This document shows positions 11,293-23,560 of a stretch of 64,000 nucleotides of DNA, one piece after another (positions within the stretch are counted from its first letter, which is position 1; each line of letters opens with the position of its first letter). This stretch comes from Neoarius graeffei. Its lineage: Eukaryota > Chordata > Actinopteri > Siluriformes > Ariidae. Location: positions 4,374,378 through 4,438,377 of the forward strand of contig NC_083582.1 of the NCBI RefSeq assembly GCF_027579695.1, read 5' to 3'. Under the pieces are notes generated by a model. The model searched no databases. It saw nothing but the letters and a program-made list of their open reading frames with translations, and was not told where the DNA came from. Made by a program: the position numbers and the translations under genes.

Positions 11293-13597
11293 TGAAGAAA
11301 CCAATCAGTGAAGCAGAAATAACCTCAGTCTCAGTCATTATCATAACCAGCACTTATTAACGTCAATGGAATTGTTGTCAGTTTGGACATAAATGACCTC
11401 AATAATCTGATCTGCACATTAAACAGTGTGCTCAGTGTTTCTAGAGAAACAAAAAATGGGTGTTAATTTGGTCTTTTTATTGCTTTTTAAAAATCAAAGA
11501 CATACTTTAAACTATTAAAAGATCAATATTTTTCGAGGATTTTTTTTCTTTTCTTTGTATAAATTGCATGAATGATGTGTGTAAAGGACAGATTTAAAAA
11601 CCTTCAAAGACAAATCATTACATTATGCGTCCAGTGTTCTCAGGTAAAATGAATAAATAAGTAAAATTAGATATGGATAGGTGAAATGTGGGCCGTTTCC
11701 ATTTTAATTTTTAGGTGATATGAACCAAATCCAATAATAATTGAGCTGTTGGTTGTAAAAGTAGCTTCCTCTGAGCTGAGATTATTTCTTTTCTTTAGGA
11801 TTGTGTGAAGAATATATTCTTGTAATGAGCACATGAAATATTCATCACTGAAAATGGCACTTTGTCCAGTGTTTCTTTGAATTAGAATTATTAAAGTTTA
11901 TAGACCGGTGGCTCTGATTCATGGTCCCTGTTTTGAGAACCGAGCGAGGAATAATCAGCTCGAGAACCAGACTAACAGACTGTAGCATGTTTACTGCATT
12001 CACAACAGTAATTTCATTCCAGCTGTGTGATGTTCATAACGTTGGTGATGAGTTGTTGAGTCAGTCCACAAAATACCTCACCGAGATATTTATCTGTGGG
12101 CAAAGTGTACCTTATAATCTCAGCAACTCCTCTGCTGCGTGGACTGTACTGAAAAGGAAGTCTATCTGAATCTCTCTTGAATAAAATATTAACAGCGAGA
12201 GGACTTTGTTTATTAATGAAAATTTAAACCGTCTCATACATACCTACATTTTATATACACACACTCTTCCCAGAAGGTGTGTATGTTGTATTTTTGTCTG
12301 AGCCTCACATTTATCACATATTTACTACATTGAGAAAATTGGAACCCTTATGATAAAGTCTGTTCCACACTTCTACAGCAGATGGAGAGTGTTTAGTAAA
12401 TTTGATTAATATCACAAGAAATGGTGTAAAGCTCCAGAGCCGTTTATGGACTGAGACATGTTCAGTGCACTGTGTGTTTCCAGGGGTGAGGATGTGAAAA
12501 TGCTTCCCAGTTTCCCTGAAATCATGTGGATAGCATGAAGTGAAAGTAAAAGTTTAGTCGATATTAAAAAAACAAAACAACAAAGCACAACAAAAACCGG
12601 AGGCCCCTCCTCATGACCCTCAGCCACACTAACAATGAGTTGAAGCAGCCACAGGAAAGAAAACAGCTGAGGATTGACACATTTCGACTTTTATGTCGCA
12701 CTAATAATCAGAATAAAATAGATTTGAAATGATCAGATATTTAAATATCTTTGTAACAGATCCCTGACTCGGGTGGACGCTGAACGGGCAGGCAGGCGGG
12801 TTCAGATTCTCCTTCAGGGTTCATTTACAACAAGAAACAAAACAAAAACATGCTTTCCAGCTGACTATGACACACACATGCACAAACAACACGCCATAAA
12901 TGGGCACAACTCCGCCCATAAGCAGCTCTCTCTCGGCCCCACCCCCTTTTATCTGCTATGATTATGGGGTTTAATTTTTAATCTTTATAAGTTAGAAAGC
13001 TCTGCCAAAAAACAGAGAATGTGAAACTGAAAATAATGCAGCTATAAAGAAGATATAAATTGAAGCCATGTACGAGACGGTGCATTTGAATTTAAACTAG
13101 CCCTTATTACTCTGTCTGCTGATCAATCGACCCCTGCCTGTCCCTCGACTTCGATTTCATCTAGCGTTTTGGATTTGTTTGCCAGTCTGCATTCCCCGCT
13201 CTCCCCTGCACAAACATCCATAAGTGCCTGCATCCTGACAGCATCATTACACCAAAAATAATACTGGAAGCTGGATACAAGTTGACTGTAGCTACAATTG
13301 CTAGCTTTTTTTTTTTCATTGATTAGCCATGAATAAGGTCAGGATGGCTGCAAAACTGAAGCCAAGCAAATAAACATCATGAATTCTCAGCTGTAACATA
13401 TTATAACATGCAAATAAAATGATATAAACTGTGTGTGTGCATGTGCTCTGTGATGAACAGTATAGTGAAGATGCTAATTGAATTGTATTGTGAAGATAAA
13501 CAACATGTTGTTTCATTTCCTTAAATTCATTTATCCAGTGTAGATTTAGTTGATCTCTGTTCTTGGGTTCATTTCAAAGAGAAATTGGAGACGTTAC
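11293..13597. other. 3' flank of the small gene; no further gene seen
   Basis: AT-rich sequence with several 60-85-codon frames and no motif. The frame at 11921-12169 is also open in the right copy, but this only reflects recent duplication. No terminal repeats or tRNA-like heads are visible. The segment may hold the 3' UTR of the small gene. Confidence 0.35.
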
Positions 13598-14072
13598 GCG
13601 GGGAATCATGTTTTTATCCGTCCGTTCATCATTCAGCGTCATCAATGTTCAGCGTCCTCGTTGCCCATCACCGTTTGGTTTTTCATTTGAACCAGTTGAA
13701 GTGCTTGAGTGACACCTAGTGCTAGTGGATTGAGCTGTCGTAGCCTAGGACAAGGAGCTACACCGCATTCAAATAATAACGAGTGTACTTGGATTCAAAA
13801 TCGAGGGGGGGGGGGGAAGAATATTTATACCTGATACGCCAAGTCATTGCAAGCTAAAACTGTCAAGTCCAAGTCAAGTCTCGAGTCAACAGCGTGCAAG
13901 TCCGAGTCAAGTTGCAAGTCATTCCTCATCTAGGGATTTCAAGTCTCAAGTCATCAAAATGGTGACTCGAGTCTGACTTGAGTCCACATGTCTGATATTT
14001 GGGCTTTCAGTAATTTGTTTGAACTGTTCTTTTTCTGTGGCAGAATGATTGTACAGCATACAGCTTTAATAA
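13598..14072. repeat. CAAGTC/GAGTC-motif repeat, unclassified
   Basis: From 13842 to 13992 the motif (c)aagtc(c)aagtc and its complement gact(t/c)gagtc recur, a dispersed pattern frequent in fish. The rest, including a G run at 13805-13815, shows nothing identifiable. Confidence 0.4.
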
Positions 14073-15000
14073 AAAAAAAAACTAGAAATTGGTGCACAAG
14101 TTTTAATTTTCTTTGGCTTTTCTGAAATCAACACAGGGTCAAAATTATGCATACAGGGTCAAAAATATACATACAGCACACCTAATATTTGGGTAAAATG
14201 TCTCTTCTCAAGATTCACCTTGACCAAACATTTTTGTTTACCATGAACAAGCTTCTGGCACAATTATGGTTGGATATTTCATGACTCTTCATGGTAGAAT
14301 TGGTAGAGTTCAATTAATTTTTTTTTTCCTTGGTATAGACTCGACTTACAAGCACGGTCCATATATTTTCAATCGGGCTGAAGTCAGGACTTGTTTTAAG
14401 CTTAATGTTAGCCTGCTTTATCCTCCACAACCAGCTCTGATGCGTGTTTGGGTTCATTGTCCTGTTGTAACTCCCAAGTCCCAAGTTGTGTTCAAGTTTC
14501 TGATGGTTTATGCTGAAGAATTCTGAGGTAGTCCTCCTTCTTCATTATTCCATCCACTTTGTGCAATGAACCAGTTCCACTGGCAGCAAAACAGCCCCAG
14601 AGCATGATGATCCTACCACCACCACCAGCTGGTACAGTGTTCCTCTGTACACGGTGGTCATTGTGGCCAAACAACTCAATTTTTGTCTTATCTGATCATA
14701 CAGCTTTCCTCCAGAAAGCTTTTTCTTTGTTCGTGTGGTCAGCTTCAAACTTTAGTTAAGCTTGAAGGTGTCGATTTTGGAGCAGGAGGTTATGTCTTGG
14801 ATAGCAGCCTCTTAGCCCATGGTGATCTGAATTGTAGACAGTGATCCATCAGCTTCCAGTTCATGGCAGGGCTGTGCCATGGTGGTTCCCAGGTTGTTCC
14901 TGACCATCCAAACCAATTTCCTTTTAGCTGAGGGTGACAGTTTGGGTTTTCTTGAAGCAAAGTGGCTTGTCAAAGTGACTACACTTCACAATAATCCCTT
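14073..15000 (-). mobile_element. Tc1-like transposon, decayed
   Basis: Minus-strand frames contain Tc1 transposase landmarks: GGGGRIIMLWGCFAASGTG (14540-14625) and the downstream SPIENIWTVL block near 14350-14380, which carries the last acidic catalytic residue in Tc1 proteins. Stops and frameshifts break the gene. Near 14130-14180 there are two copies of acagggtcaaaa-tatgcat-type sequence, likely the terminal region. The other end is not clear. Not functional. Confidence 0.75.
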
Positions 15001-15011
15001 CCTATCTTTCT

Positions 15012-15200
15012 TTGAGGAACATTGTTTTTAAACATTTCAGTCATTTTCTCATGCATTTGGTGACAAACTGGAGATCCTTGGCCCATCTTTACTCCTCAAA
15101 GACTCAGCCTTTCCTGGATACTGATTTTGTACCAAAACATGATTACAGCCATCTGTTTCATATCACATCATCATTTAACTGTTTTACCTCATTACTCGCC
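15012..15200. repeat. unclassified DNA-repeat fragment
   Basis: The block with ctcaaagactcagcctttcctgg and acctcattactcgccctaaa resembles a dispersed fish DNA-transposon end that I have seen beside Tc1-like elements. I cannot set borders. Confidence 0.3.
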
Positions 15201-15435
15201 CTAAATTTCCTCCATCCTGACTTTTTGTATTGAAGGAAGAGGAGGGGCCCAAGAACAGAACCCTGGGGGACACCACAAGTAACAGGGGACATGGAGGGTT
15301 TGTGTGGACCCAGTTTGACAACTGTCGTCTGTTGGTGAGGAAGGACCGAGACCAGTGGAGGGCTGGGTCAGTGATACCAGTAGCTGGCAGTTGGGAGATA
15401 AGTGTGTCATGGATGGATGTATCTACAGCAGCCAA
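15201..15435 (-). pseudogene. LINE (CR1/L2-like) reverse transcriptase fragment
   Basis: The minus-strand frame reads DTSIHDTLISQLPATGITD, then WSRSFLTNRRQLSNWV and RVLFLGPSSSF. This matches the RT block D-t-v-x-H-x2-L-L-x2-L-x2-x-G-I, W-x3-Y-L-x2-R, then the normally PQGSVLGP box (here SPRVLFLGP). It is about 75 codons, diverged and truncated at both ends. Confidence 0.65.
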
Positions 15436-15990
15436 CTAATGATGACGGTGTAAATTTCAGTAAATGCTTTGAGACAGAAAGTAAAAGTCAGTGCTGCTAT
15501 CAGCTCTGGATCAAATTCCCATTGACTCATTGTCTGACTCCATCCTCAGCACCTCCTCAGATCACATCCATAAGATCTCAGCCTTCAACATCCTCAGCTG
15601 TGTTTTTCTGTCTTTTTTCCTGGTGTTGTTGTACATTTTATTTATTAATAAAACTGACAATAAATATAAACAAATAGAAAGTAAATGCATTTTAATGATT
15701 CAAATTTTTATCTTTTTTCCTTCTATCAGAATGGATACTGAGATGACGATGTTTTCTTTTTCAATTTTTTAATGATGTTATCTGAGCTGCTCTAGCTCAC
15801 AGTTACACACTAACACACATCACAGTCTCCTGTGATGAGGAAATCACAGGAGACAACAATGTTCAGCTTTAAAGTGGTCGGCATGTTGTGTAAATCAAAT
15901 GGTGCTAACCCCCCCAAAATCCATTTTCATTCCAGCTTGTAATGTGACAGAACAAACACCAAGGGGGATGAATAATTTTACAAGATACTG

Positions 15991-15992
<2 letters not shown>
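15436..15992. other. no clear gene
   Basis: Short AT-rich frames with no motif. A palindromic stretch near 15826-15853 (cacagtctcctgtgatg / atcacaggagac) could form a small hairpin. Confidence 0.3.

Positions 15993-16063
<71 letters not shown>
15993..16063. repeat. (AT)n microsatellite
   Basis: About 70 bases of perfect TA dinucleotide. A second tract follows at 16175-16220, on the other side of a SINE 3' fragment. Confidence 0.97.
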
Positions 16064-16065
<2 letters not shown>

Positions 16066-16172
16066 CTTGTCCAGGGTGTACCCCGCCTTTCGCCCGTAGT
16101 CAGCTGGGATAGGCTCCAGCTTGCCTGCGACCCTGTAGAACAGGATAAAGCGGCTAGAGATAATGAGATGAG

Positions 16173-16174
<2 letters not shown>
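16064..16174 (+). mobile_element. SINE 3' fragment between AT tracts
   Basis: This piece carries only the last 110 bases of the (GAGAT)n-tailed SINE, from gacttgtccagggtg to gagatgagat. Because (AT)n lies on both sides, the SINE may have inserted into the microsatellite, or the tracts may have expanded later. Confidence 0.88.

Positions 16175-16220
<46 letters not shown>
16175..16220. repeat. (AT)n microsatellite
   Basis: A TA dinucleotide tract immediately after the SINE tail. Confidence 0.95.
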
Positions 16221-16221
<1 letters not shown>

Positions 16222-16744
16222 CACAGAAATGAGTGTGATACTGGGAAATACACCACTGGTATTTTTCATCTGAGCTCCATCCGGAACATGGAGAACCAAA
16301 ACCGTGACATAAATCTCCATAAGTCACTCATGAGAAAATTGATGAATTGTTTTGATAAATTTGGGGACTTTTTGTTTGTGAATGTGTCGATATAATAAAA
16401 AGAAAATCACACGTTGGCTTGAGGATATGAAGTTTATCTTCTCGTGTTGAAAAACTCACATTTTTCAGACGAAATACATCAAAGATCTTAGTGACATATT
16501 TCCCGATATTTCACTCCAATAATGTCACTCCCAGTGTTTTCCCGCTGACTAAATGGCAAACCGGTTCAAAATTAAAATTATTTAGATTAATTTGTGTATT
16601 TTTTTGTGGATGTGTCCATATCATATAAAGAACATTACACAGTGTTGTGACGATATGAAGTTATTACTCTCGGTTCATTGTTCACTTCACTCACTCGTAA
16701 TATATAGTCACCACTTGAAGATAAACTTCATATCTTACAAACTT

Positions 16745-16748
<4 letters not shown>
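16221..16748. repeat. two diverged repeat units with ATATGAAGTT core
   Basis: Two related stretches near 16370-16445 and 16605-16670 both read gtgaatgtgtc-like sequence, then a-rich text, acac-gttg, and gatatgaagtt. This looks like a dispersed repeat present twice. No coding motif is seen. Confidence 0.4.

Positions 16749-16801
<53 letters not shown>
16749..16801. repeat. (AT)n microsatellite
   Basis: A perfect TA dinucleotide tract directly before a full-length SINE. Confidence 0.95.
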
Positions 16802-16804
<3 letters not shown>

Positions 16805-17175
16805 GGCACGGTGGTGTAGTGGTTAGCGCTGTCGCCTCACAGCAAGAAGGTCCGGGTTCGAGCCCCGGGGCCGGCGAGGGCCTTTCTGTGTGGAGTTTGC
16901 ATGTTCTCCCCGTGTCCGCGTGGGTTTCCTCCGGGTGCTCCGGTTTCCCCCACAGTCCAAAGACATGCAGGTTAGGTTAACTGGTGACTCTAAATTGACC
17001 GTAGGTGTGAATGTGAGTGTGAATGGTTGTCTGTGTCTATGTGTCAGCCCTGTGATGACCTGGCGACTTGTCCAGGGTGAACCCCGCCTTTCGCCCGTAG
17101 TCAGCTGGGATAGGCTCCAGCTCGCCTGCGACCCTGCAGAACAGGATAAAGCGGTTAGAGATAATGAGATGAGAT
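16802..17175 (+). mobile_element. tRNA-derived SINE, full length
   Basis: Begins GGCGGCACGGTGGTGTAGTG with A box and B box (GGTTCGAGCCC) intact, continues through the conserved body and ends in the GAGAT tail. Among the copies here it has one of the best-preserved promoters. Frames inside it are not genes. Confidence 0.94.
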
Positions 17176-17563
17176 ATATAGATATATATGCACACAATGT
17201 TAGAGGTGCAGCACTGTGTCTCATTTCTGACACTAAATGAGATAATCACTCGCCTCCTGGAGTTACAATGTGGTGATATCAATGTGACATTACAAAATCT
17301 ATGCGTAATTCCATATCATCTTGAAATGTAGTAAAAATGTTTTGTGTATATTTATTTAATAATTAACTCGATGTACCTCGATGCACTTCCAATGTACAAG
17401 AGAAGTAATTTAACACCAGCAGCAGATTGAACACCAGTCTCCGCCCACTGACTGTGAGAGTCCCTCGGAGGCGTGCGTGCATTCTGTGTATTCGGCTATG
17501 AAGAGACGCTCTTTGTTGTGAAAGAGTGATCCAGGTCCATCATAAGTGAAGAGTGAACTAAAT
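17176..17563. other. no clear feature
   Basis: AT-rich spacer between the SINE and a hAT element. No motif is recognised. Confidence 0.3.
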
Positions 17564-18947
17564 CAGGGGTTCTCAACTTTTTCTGCTTCGAGGCCCACCT
17601 ATTCATACTTGTCATGAGTCAAGGCCCATTAAAAAAGATCCCCAATTATTTTGGCTCATCTATTCTATTAGAATCTAATAATCTATTGTAAAGTGTATTA
17701 ATGGGATGCGACATCACTCCCTGTCACAGATGGGAGCCCAGGAATTAAATAAATGCAATAAAACAAGATGTTTGTAATTGTAGGTATTATATTTAAAACT
17801 GTATGGATGTGCCAGAAGCCAAAACCTACATGCAGGTCATTCTCAGTCAGAAAGGATTAATGATCCAAAAGCAAAGTCTGGTCCATTAACACAAGAACTT
17901 ATTGCCATGTTTGTGTTCAGCAAACTAGCAAGTTATTAAAACCAAGAAGTTCACTCAAAAGAAGTGGATATAGAAACCACTCAATGGGATTACATCCTTA
18001 CACGCTAACAAAGAAGGATTTTTCTTATGAAAGAAAAGTTTACTTGCGAAATGAAACGTTAGGAGAATAAATTTTGATCCTATTTTAGCTGTTATTAATA
18101 CAAAGACAATAGTTATGCATACTATTAATTAACTTAATGTGAAGATAATTAACAGGTAATCAACAGATTTTAAGTTCTTTTTAAGATTGTGTTTATTTTT
18201 AGTCTTTTATATTTGTAGTTATTTGTATCTGTACATGACCCCACCAGCTCTGCTGATCAATTTATCGTGTTTAAATAATGTCATTCATTCATTCATTCAT
18301 TATGAATTGGAAAATTATCCATCCATTGAGTTCCCCGCCATCTCAAACTATCTGGTGCTGCAGGTGTCGTTCTACATGGACACACAGATGAAAACCTGGA
18401 AGAGCATGGAGGAGAACAACTTTTTATATGTGGCTGGGTTAAAGATCTGGGGATCAGGACACTACAAGATAAATCTTGTATTGTTTTTGCCTGGGTAAGG
18501 AGGAGTTTCTGGGCTTTTTGTCCACATCTTTGCGATGGTTGCTTGAACGCTACAAGTTTCAGTATCGGATGAAAACAAACCACAGCCACTCGATTCTCAA
18601 TCCTCCTGATCTTCTCTTCCAGCAGGCATCACAGATCCATATAATTTACCCACAAACGTATTTATTTATTCTGCCCACTGCACTCTCTCTCTCTCTCTGT
18701 ATGTGTATACACACACGGGTTAAATGTAAAGGAGGAATGTGACAAAAATAAAGGCTTGTTCTCCTTAATTCACCCACAAATGTATTTATTCCACTTGAAA
18801 AATGTTCAGCAAACCAGCTACTGGATTTAGGACACTACAACATCCCGAACTATTTAATGTTTGGCTTCAAACTTGATAAAAATTCGCAGCCCACTAGATG
18901 GCGTTTCATGGCCCAATGGGCCATGGCCCAGTTGTTGAGAAACACTG
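17564..18947 (+). mobile_element. hAT (Charlie-like) non-autonomous element
   Basis: Ends are inverted: CAGGGGTTCTCAAC on the left, GTTGAGAAACACTG on the right. Flanking 8-mers aactaaat (17556-17563) and aactaaag (18948-18955) match at seven of eight bases. CAGGGGTTCTCAA is the hallmark end of Charlie-type hATs. The 1.38-kb interior has an (ATTC)n run at 18281-18301 and no transposase that I can read. Confidence 0.82.
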
Positions 18948-18955
18948 AACTAAAG

Positions 18956-19758
18956 CACTACTTTGGCTACGACATTGTTTGGGAAAACCATGTTAACTTA
19001 ACAATGGATCTTAAGAGGCGGTCAAAGACACTCTCAACCTTAAGAGTCTTTTTGGAAATCCACCCCTGATGTATAAAACTAATTTTTAATCATTTTTAAA
19101 CTGGTTTTAACAGGTTACCATGATGATATTATTAATTCATGAATAATGGTGTAGAGAAAGACTGTATTAAAAATCTCAGCATGCTAGACTCTAAAAACAT
19201 CCTTTTAAAAATTAAATTTCTAACATATCACATAATGATACTGTAAGGCCCTTTTAAAATAGCAATGATTTGGCCTTTACTATGTTAATAATTTTATTTA
19301 AATTAATTACACTGTGTTTATGGAAAATGACTGTAATTACCACAATGCGCTGGTTTCTTTTATTTGGACATGATGGATGTTTCCTGCTGAAATGTATAAA
19401 AAAAGACAGACATTCTAACACTTTATTTCATTTGAACATAAGATAAAATAAATGTCACCTATTTGTTAAAACGTATCTGAAGTGTGGCATTGCCTTACTG
19501 TAGTTTAACTGACACTTCCTGGTATATCTGAGTTCCGAATATTTTTAGTGTTTTGGAGCTGATGTGTTTTTGAGACCGGAGATGAATGCATCAAGGAACC
19601 TGTTCAGCTGGAGTAACAAAGATTTACCATCATCTGCACAGGAATGTGTCTAAAAAACAAAAAAACCAAAAGCAAAAGTTATGCTCAGCTGGTGGTATAA
19701 AGCCTGTGTAGGAAATCGTCTGTCAGTCTGAGGGAGAGATATCGTCAAGTATCATCAG
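18956..19758. other. no clear feature
   Basis: AT-rich sequence without recognisable coding motifs or terminal repeats. Confidence 0.3.
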
Positions 19759-21482
19759 TAGGGTTGCCACCTGTGTCTGACAAAAATCCTGGACATTTCG
19801 ACCATCCAATCGACCTTTTTGCTTGTAAGCAACGGCGCCCTTCACACATCTAACCCAAGACAAAAATTGCCCTTCTACGCTGAAATTGTATTGCTCTAAT
19901 TAGTAAAAATGACGCTTTTGCTAGTTATTTGTTTAGTTAATTGCTTTACATAATATAGCAGGTCTTCATTATTTTGGTTTATTTCCAACAGTTTTTGGTT
20001 GTGGACACCTGGGGGCAGTAGTGGGCACAGGTAAAAGGGGAATACATAATTAAGTTCTGTTTGTTTGCTTATCTCATTCTCATCTCATTATCTCTAGCTG
20101 CTTTATCCTTCTACAGGGTCGCAGGCAAGCTGGAGCCTATCCCAGCTGACTACGGGCGAAAGGCGGGGTTCACCCTGGACAAGTCGCCAGGTCATCACAG
20201 GGCTGACACATAGACACAGACAACCATTCACACTCACATTCACACCTACGCTCAATTTAGAGTCACCAGTTAACCTAACCTGCATGTCTTTGGACTGTGG
20301 GGGAAACCGGAGCACCCGGAGGAAACCCACGCGGACACGGGGAGAACATGCAAACTCCACACAGAAAGGCCCTCGCCGGCCCCGGGGCTCGAACCCAGGA
20401 CCTTCTTGCTGTGAGGCGACAGCGCTAACCACTACACCACCGTGCCGCCTTGTTTGCTTATGTGGAATAAAAATAAATAATCTAATTTTTCATTGTATCT
20501 AAGAATACCTGAATGTAACAATGTAAGGTGTAGTGTCAAACAGCTTACCTGATTGCTTAGAGTGTGGTGTGTGCTTTGCTAGTGCTTGTCTGTGCCTCTG
20601 CTGCTCTTGGCTAAACAAATACATAGGAGGACATATAACTGGGCACATACAGTACATACAGGAGTAGGCAGATAAGACTATTTGGATTTCATTTAATTCA
20701 CCAAAACCTTACCTAATCTTCCATTTATATTTGGTGTTTTTCTTTGCTGCTGCTATGAGTCCTGGCTGATTTTCAATGAATGTCTTGAACTCAGTACAGG
20801 ACAACTGAAAGTTTAGCCTGACTTGAAGCTCAGCCTTCACCATTGCAACAGAGAGTCTGTTTCTTTTATCAGTCCAAGCATCCTCCATTGCCCCCTTTCC
20901 ACCAAAGCAGTTCCAGGGCTGGTTCGGGGCCAGTGCTTAGTTTGGAACCGGGTTTTCTGTTTCCACTGACAAAGAACTGGCTCTGGGGCCAGAAAAACCG
21001 GTTCCAGGCTAGCACCAACTCTCTGCTGGGCCAGAGGAAAGAACCGCTTGCGTCAGCGGGGGGCGGAGTTGTTAAGACCAACAACAATAACAAGACCGCG
21101 AAAGATCACCATTTTTAAGCGACGAGAAGCAGCAGCTGTACAAACGCGAAGTCAGCCATCATCATTATTGTTGTTGTTGCTGCTGCTTCTTCCGTGTTTT
21201 TGCTTTGATATTCGCGCCAAGGTTTATGCAAACGTAGCGCCGTAACTGACGTATACAGCGACGTAAGTGACGTATACAGCGACGTAATGACGTGGCTCCG
21301 CTTAGCACGGCGAGCTCGGAAAAGCAAACTGGTTCTCAGCTGGCTCGCAAGTTGAAATACACATTTTGCCCATTATGTACAAAAAACCGGGACATTCAGT
21401 GTCCCGGATTTTTTTTTTTTTTCCGGGACAGACCATGAAAATCCGGGACAATCAGGAAAAACCGGGACAGGTGGCAACACTA
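19759..21482 (-). mobile_element. hAT-type DNA transposon, copy B
   Basis: Perfect 8-bp target duplication atcatcag at 19751-19758 and 21483-21490. Ends are TAGGGTTGCCACCTG and its partner CAGGTGGCAACACTA. Orientation is opposite to copy A. The transposase C-terminal remnant lies around 20730-20880 on the minus strand. A SINE (20072-20449) is inserted where copy C is empty. Confidence 0.93.
20072..20449 (-). mobile_element. tRNA-derived SINE inside hAT copy B
   Basis: Full-length minus-strand SINE with target duplication ttgtttgctta (20061-20071, 20450-20460). hAT copy C has the uninterrupted sequence tttgtttgcttatgtgg near 43088, which proves a later insertion. Confidence 0.94.
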
Positions 21483-21601
21483 ATCATCAGGTATTGTCAG
21501 GTAAGAATCTATCTGTGTTTGTAGCCTGTCATAATATTTGTTTTAATTGGCAAAAAAAAGAAGAGCAAAAAGAAAAGCAAGAAAAACAAAAATAAAAATA
21601 T

Positions 21602-22324
21602 TGTCTCATCTCGTCTTCTTCCGCTTATCCGGGGCCGGGTCGCGGAGGCAGCAATCTGAGCATGGAAGCCCAAATGTCCCTCACCCCAGACACCTCGGCC
21701 AGCTCCTCGGGAAGAACACCAAGGTGTTCCCAGGCCAGCCGAGAGACATAGTCCCTCCAGCGTGTCCTGGGTCTTCCCCGGGGCCTCCGCCTGGGGGGAC
21801 ATGCCTGGAACACCTCCCCAGAGAGGCGTCCAGGAGGCATCCGAAAAAGATGCCCGAGCCACCTCAGCTGATTCCTCTCGATGTGGAGGAGCAGCGGCTC
21901 TACTCCGAGCTCCTCCCGAGTGACTGTGCTTCTCACCCTATCTCTAAGGGAGCGCCCAGCCACCCTGCGAAGGAAACTCATTTCGGCCGCTTGTATCCAC
22001 AATCTTGTTCTTTCCGTCATTACCCAAAGCTCATGACCGACCGGTAAATTAAGAGCTTCGCCTTTTGGCTCAGCTCCTTCTTCACCACGACGGACCGGTA
22101 AAGCGACCCTAAAATAATCCCTTTTACTACAGTTTTTATATCAGTGTTAGAGGACTCATTTTCCTCTTTTTAACTGTGCACATTTCATTTTTATCTTGTT
22201 GTTATCCCCAGGCTATTTTAACTTACTCATTAGTATTTTAGACTTATTTTTTACATGTCATGCTTCAGGAGTCACCTTTTACTTTTCTAGTGCGGTTACT
22301 TATTTGCATATGTTGTTTTTATTC

Positions 22325-22355
<31 letters not shown>

Positions 22356-23560
22356 TATGCTGAGCTGATGACCCCTTTAACATTTCACTACATGTAAAAT
22401 GTATGTGACAAATAAAAGCACTTGACTTGACTTGACCGCATCACTGTGGAGGCTGCACCGATCCGCCTGTCGATCTCACACTCCATCCTTCCCTCACTCA
22501 TGAACAAGATCCCGAGATACGTAAACTCCTCCACTTGAGGCAGGACTTCTCCACCAACCTGGAGAGGGCAAGCCATCCTTTTCCGGTTGAGAACCATGGC
22601 CTTGGACTTGGAGGTGCTGATTCTCATCCCAGCCGCTTCACACTCGACTGCAAACCACCCCAGTGCATGCTGAAGGTCCTGGTTTGAAGAAGCCAACAGG
22701 ACAACATCATCCGCAAAAAGCAGAGATGAAATCCTGTGGTTCCCAAACAGGATTCCTTCCGGCCCCTGGCTGCACCTAGAAATTCTGTCCATAAAAATTA
22801 TGAACAGAACCGGTGACAAAGGGCAGCCCTGCTGGAGTCCAACATGCACTGGGAACAGGTCTGACTTACTGCTGGCAATGCAAACCAGACTCCTGCTCCA
22901 TTTGTACAGGGACCGGACAGCCCTTAGCAAAGAGCCCCGAACCCCATACTCCCGAAGCACCCCCCACAGAATACCATGAGGGACATGGTCGAATGCCTTC
23001 TCCAGATCCACAAAGCACATGTGGACTGGTTGGGCAAACTCCCATGAACCCTCGAGCACCCTATGAAGGGTATAGAGCTGGTCCAGTGTTCTGCGACCAG
23101 GACGAAAACTGCATTGTTCCTCCTGGATCCGAGGTTTGACTATCGGTCAAATTCTCCTCTCCAGTACCCTGGAGTAAACCTTCCCTGGGAGGCTGAGAAG
23201 TGTGATTCCCCTATAATTGGAGCACACTCTCCAGTCCCCTTTCATAAAAAGAGGGACCACCACCCCAGTCTGCCACTCCAGAGGCACTGTCCCCGACTGC
23301 CACGCGATGTTGCAGAGGCGTGTCAACCAAGACAGCCCCACAACATCCAGAGACTTGAGATACTCAGGGCGGATCTCATCCACCCCCGGTGCCTTGCCAC
23401 CGAGCGAGGAGCTTGCAAACCACCTCAGTGACTTTGGCTTGGGTAATGGACGAGTCCACCTCTGAGTCATCATGCTCAGTCTCCTCAATGGAAGACATGA
23501 TGGTGGGATTGAGGAGATCCTCAAAGTATTCCTTCGATAATGAATATAATGATAAAAATA
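21602..23560 (-). mobile_element. RTE-type LINE (Rex3-like), 5' truncated
   Basis: Minus-strand frames give an ordered RT: QTGVVVPLFMKGDWRVCSNY (about 23230-23290), VDLEKAFDHVPHGILW (about 22980), QQGCPLSPVLFIIFMDRIS (about 22800), LLFADDVVLLASS (F-A-D-D box, about 22690), then the C-terminal part 21625-22020. The reading frame shifts between blocks. The 3' end is just beyond the stop, with GGATAAGCGGAAGAAGACGA, the very short 3' end of a widespread fish RTE family. The 5' half, including most of the endonuclease, is absent. The foreign piece 22109-22433 interrupts it. Confidence 0.82.
22109..22433 (+). mobile_element. L2/CR1-type LINE 3' end inserted in the RTE LINE
   Basis: The 325-bp insert splits the RTE sequence between aaagc and gcatcactg, with gacc duplicated on both sides (22105-22108, 22434-22437). 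It ends tgtgacaaataaaag then the pentamer repeat cttgacttgactt, the tail of fish L2/CR1-type LINEs. It includes a (TTTA)n run at about 22325-22357. Confidence 0.75.

Larger units (their letters stand above)
6845..13597 (+). repeat. 5.7-kb segmental duplication, left copy
   Basis: This segment is nearly identical to 24030-29754. Both start at cataataaggatgg and end at ggagacgttac; flanking bases differ on both sides. The left copy is longer because of the 1,034-bp PIF/Harbinger insertion at 6939-7972. Differences elsewhere are scattered substitutions and small indels, low single-digit percent by eye. Same orientation, starts about 17.2 kb apart. Confidence 0.95.

Noticed and set aside
11921-12169. 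82-codon frame in both duplicates as a gene
   Set aside because: No splice context or motif. It differs between copies at changes that look random.
15899-16395. Frames with long Ile-Tyr runs
   Set aside because: Translation of (AT)n microsatellites; the same at 34864-35356.
16823-17240. Frames of 116 and 136 codons over a SINE
   Set aside because: They are the two strands of the SINE at 16802-17175. The same frames recur in every SINE copy (1415-1758, 20103-20432, 59251-59622 and others) and have no protein meaning.
21547-22047. 166-codon plus-strand frame
   Set aside because: Antisense shadow of the RTE LINE C-terminus (21625-22020 minus), which has clear RT-family motifs. The same holds for 22813-23431 plus.
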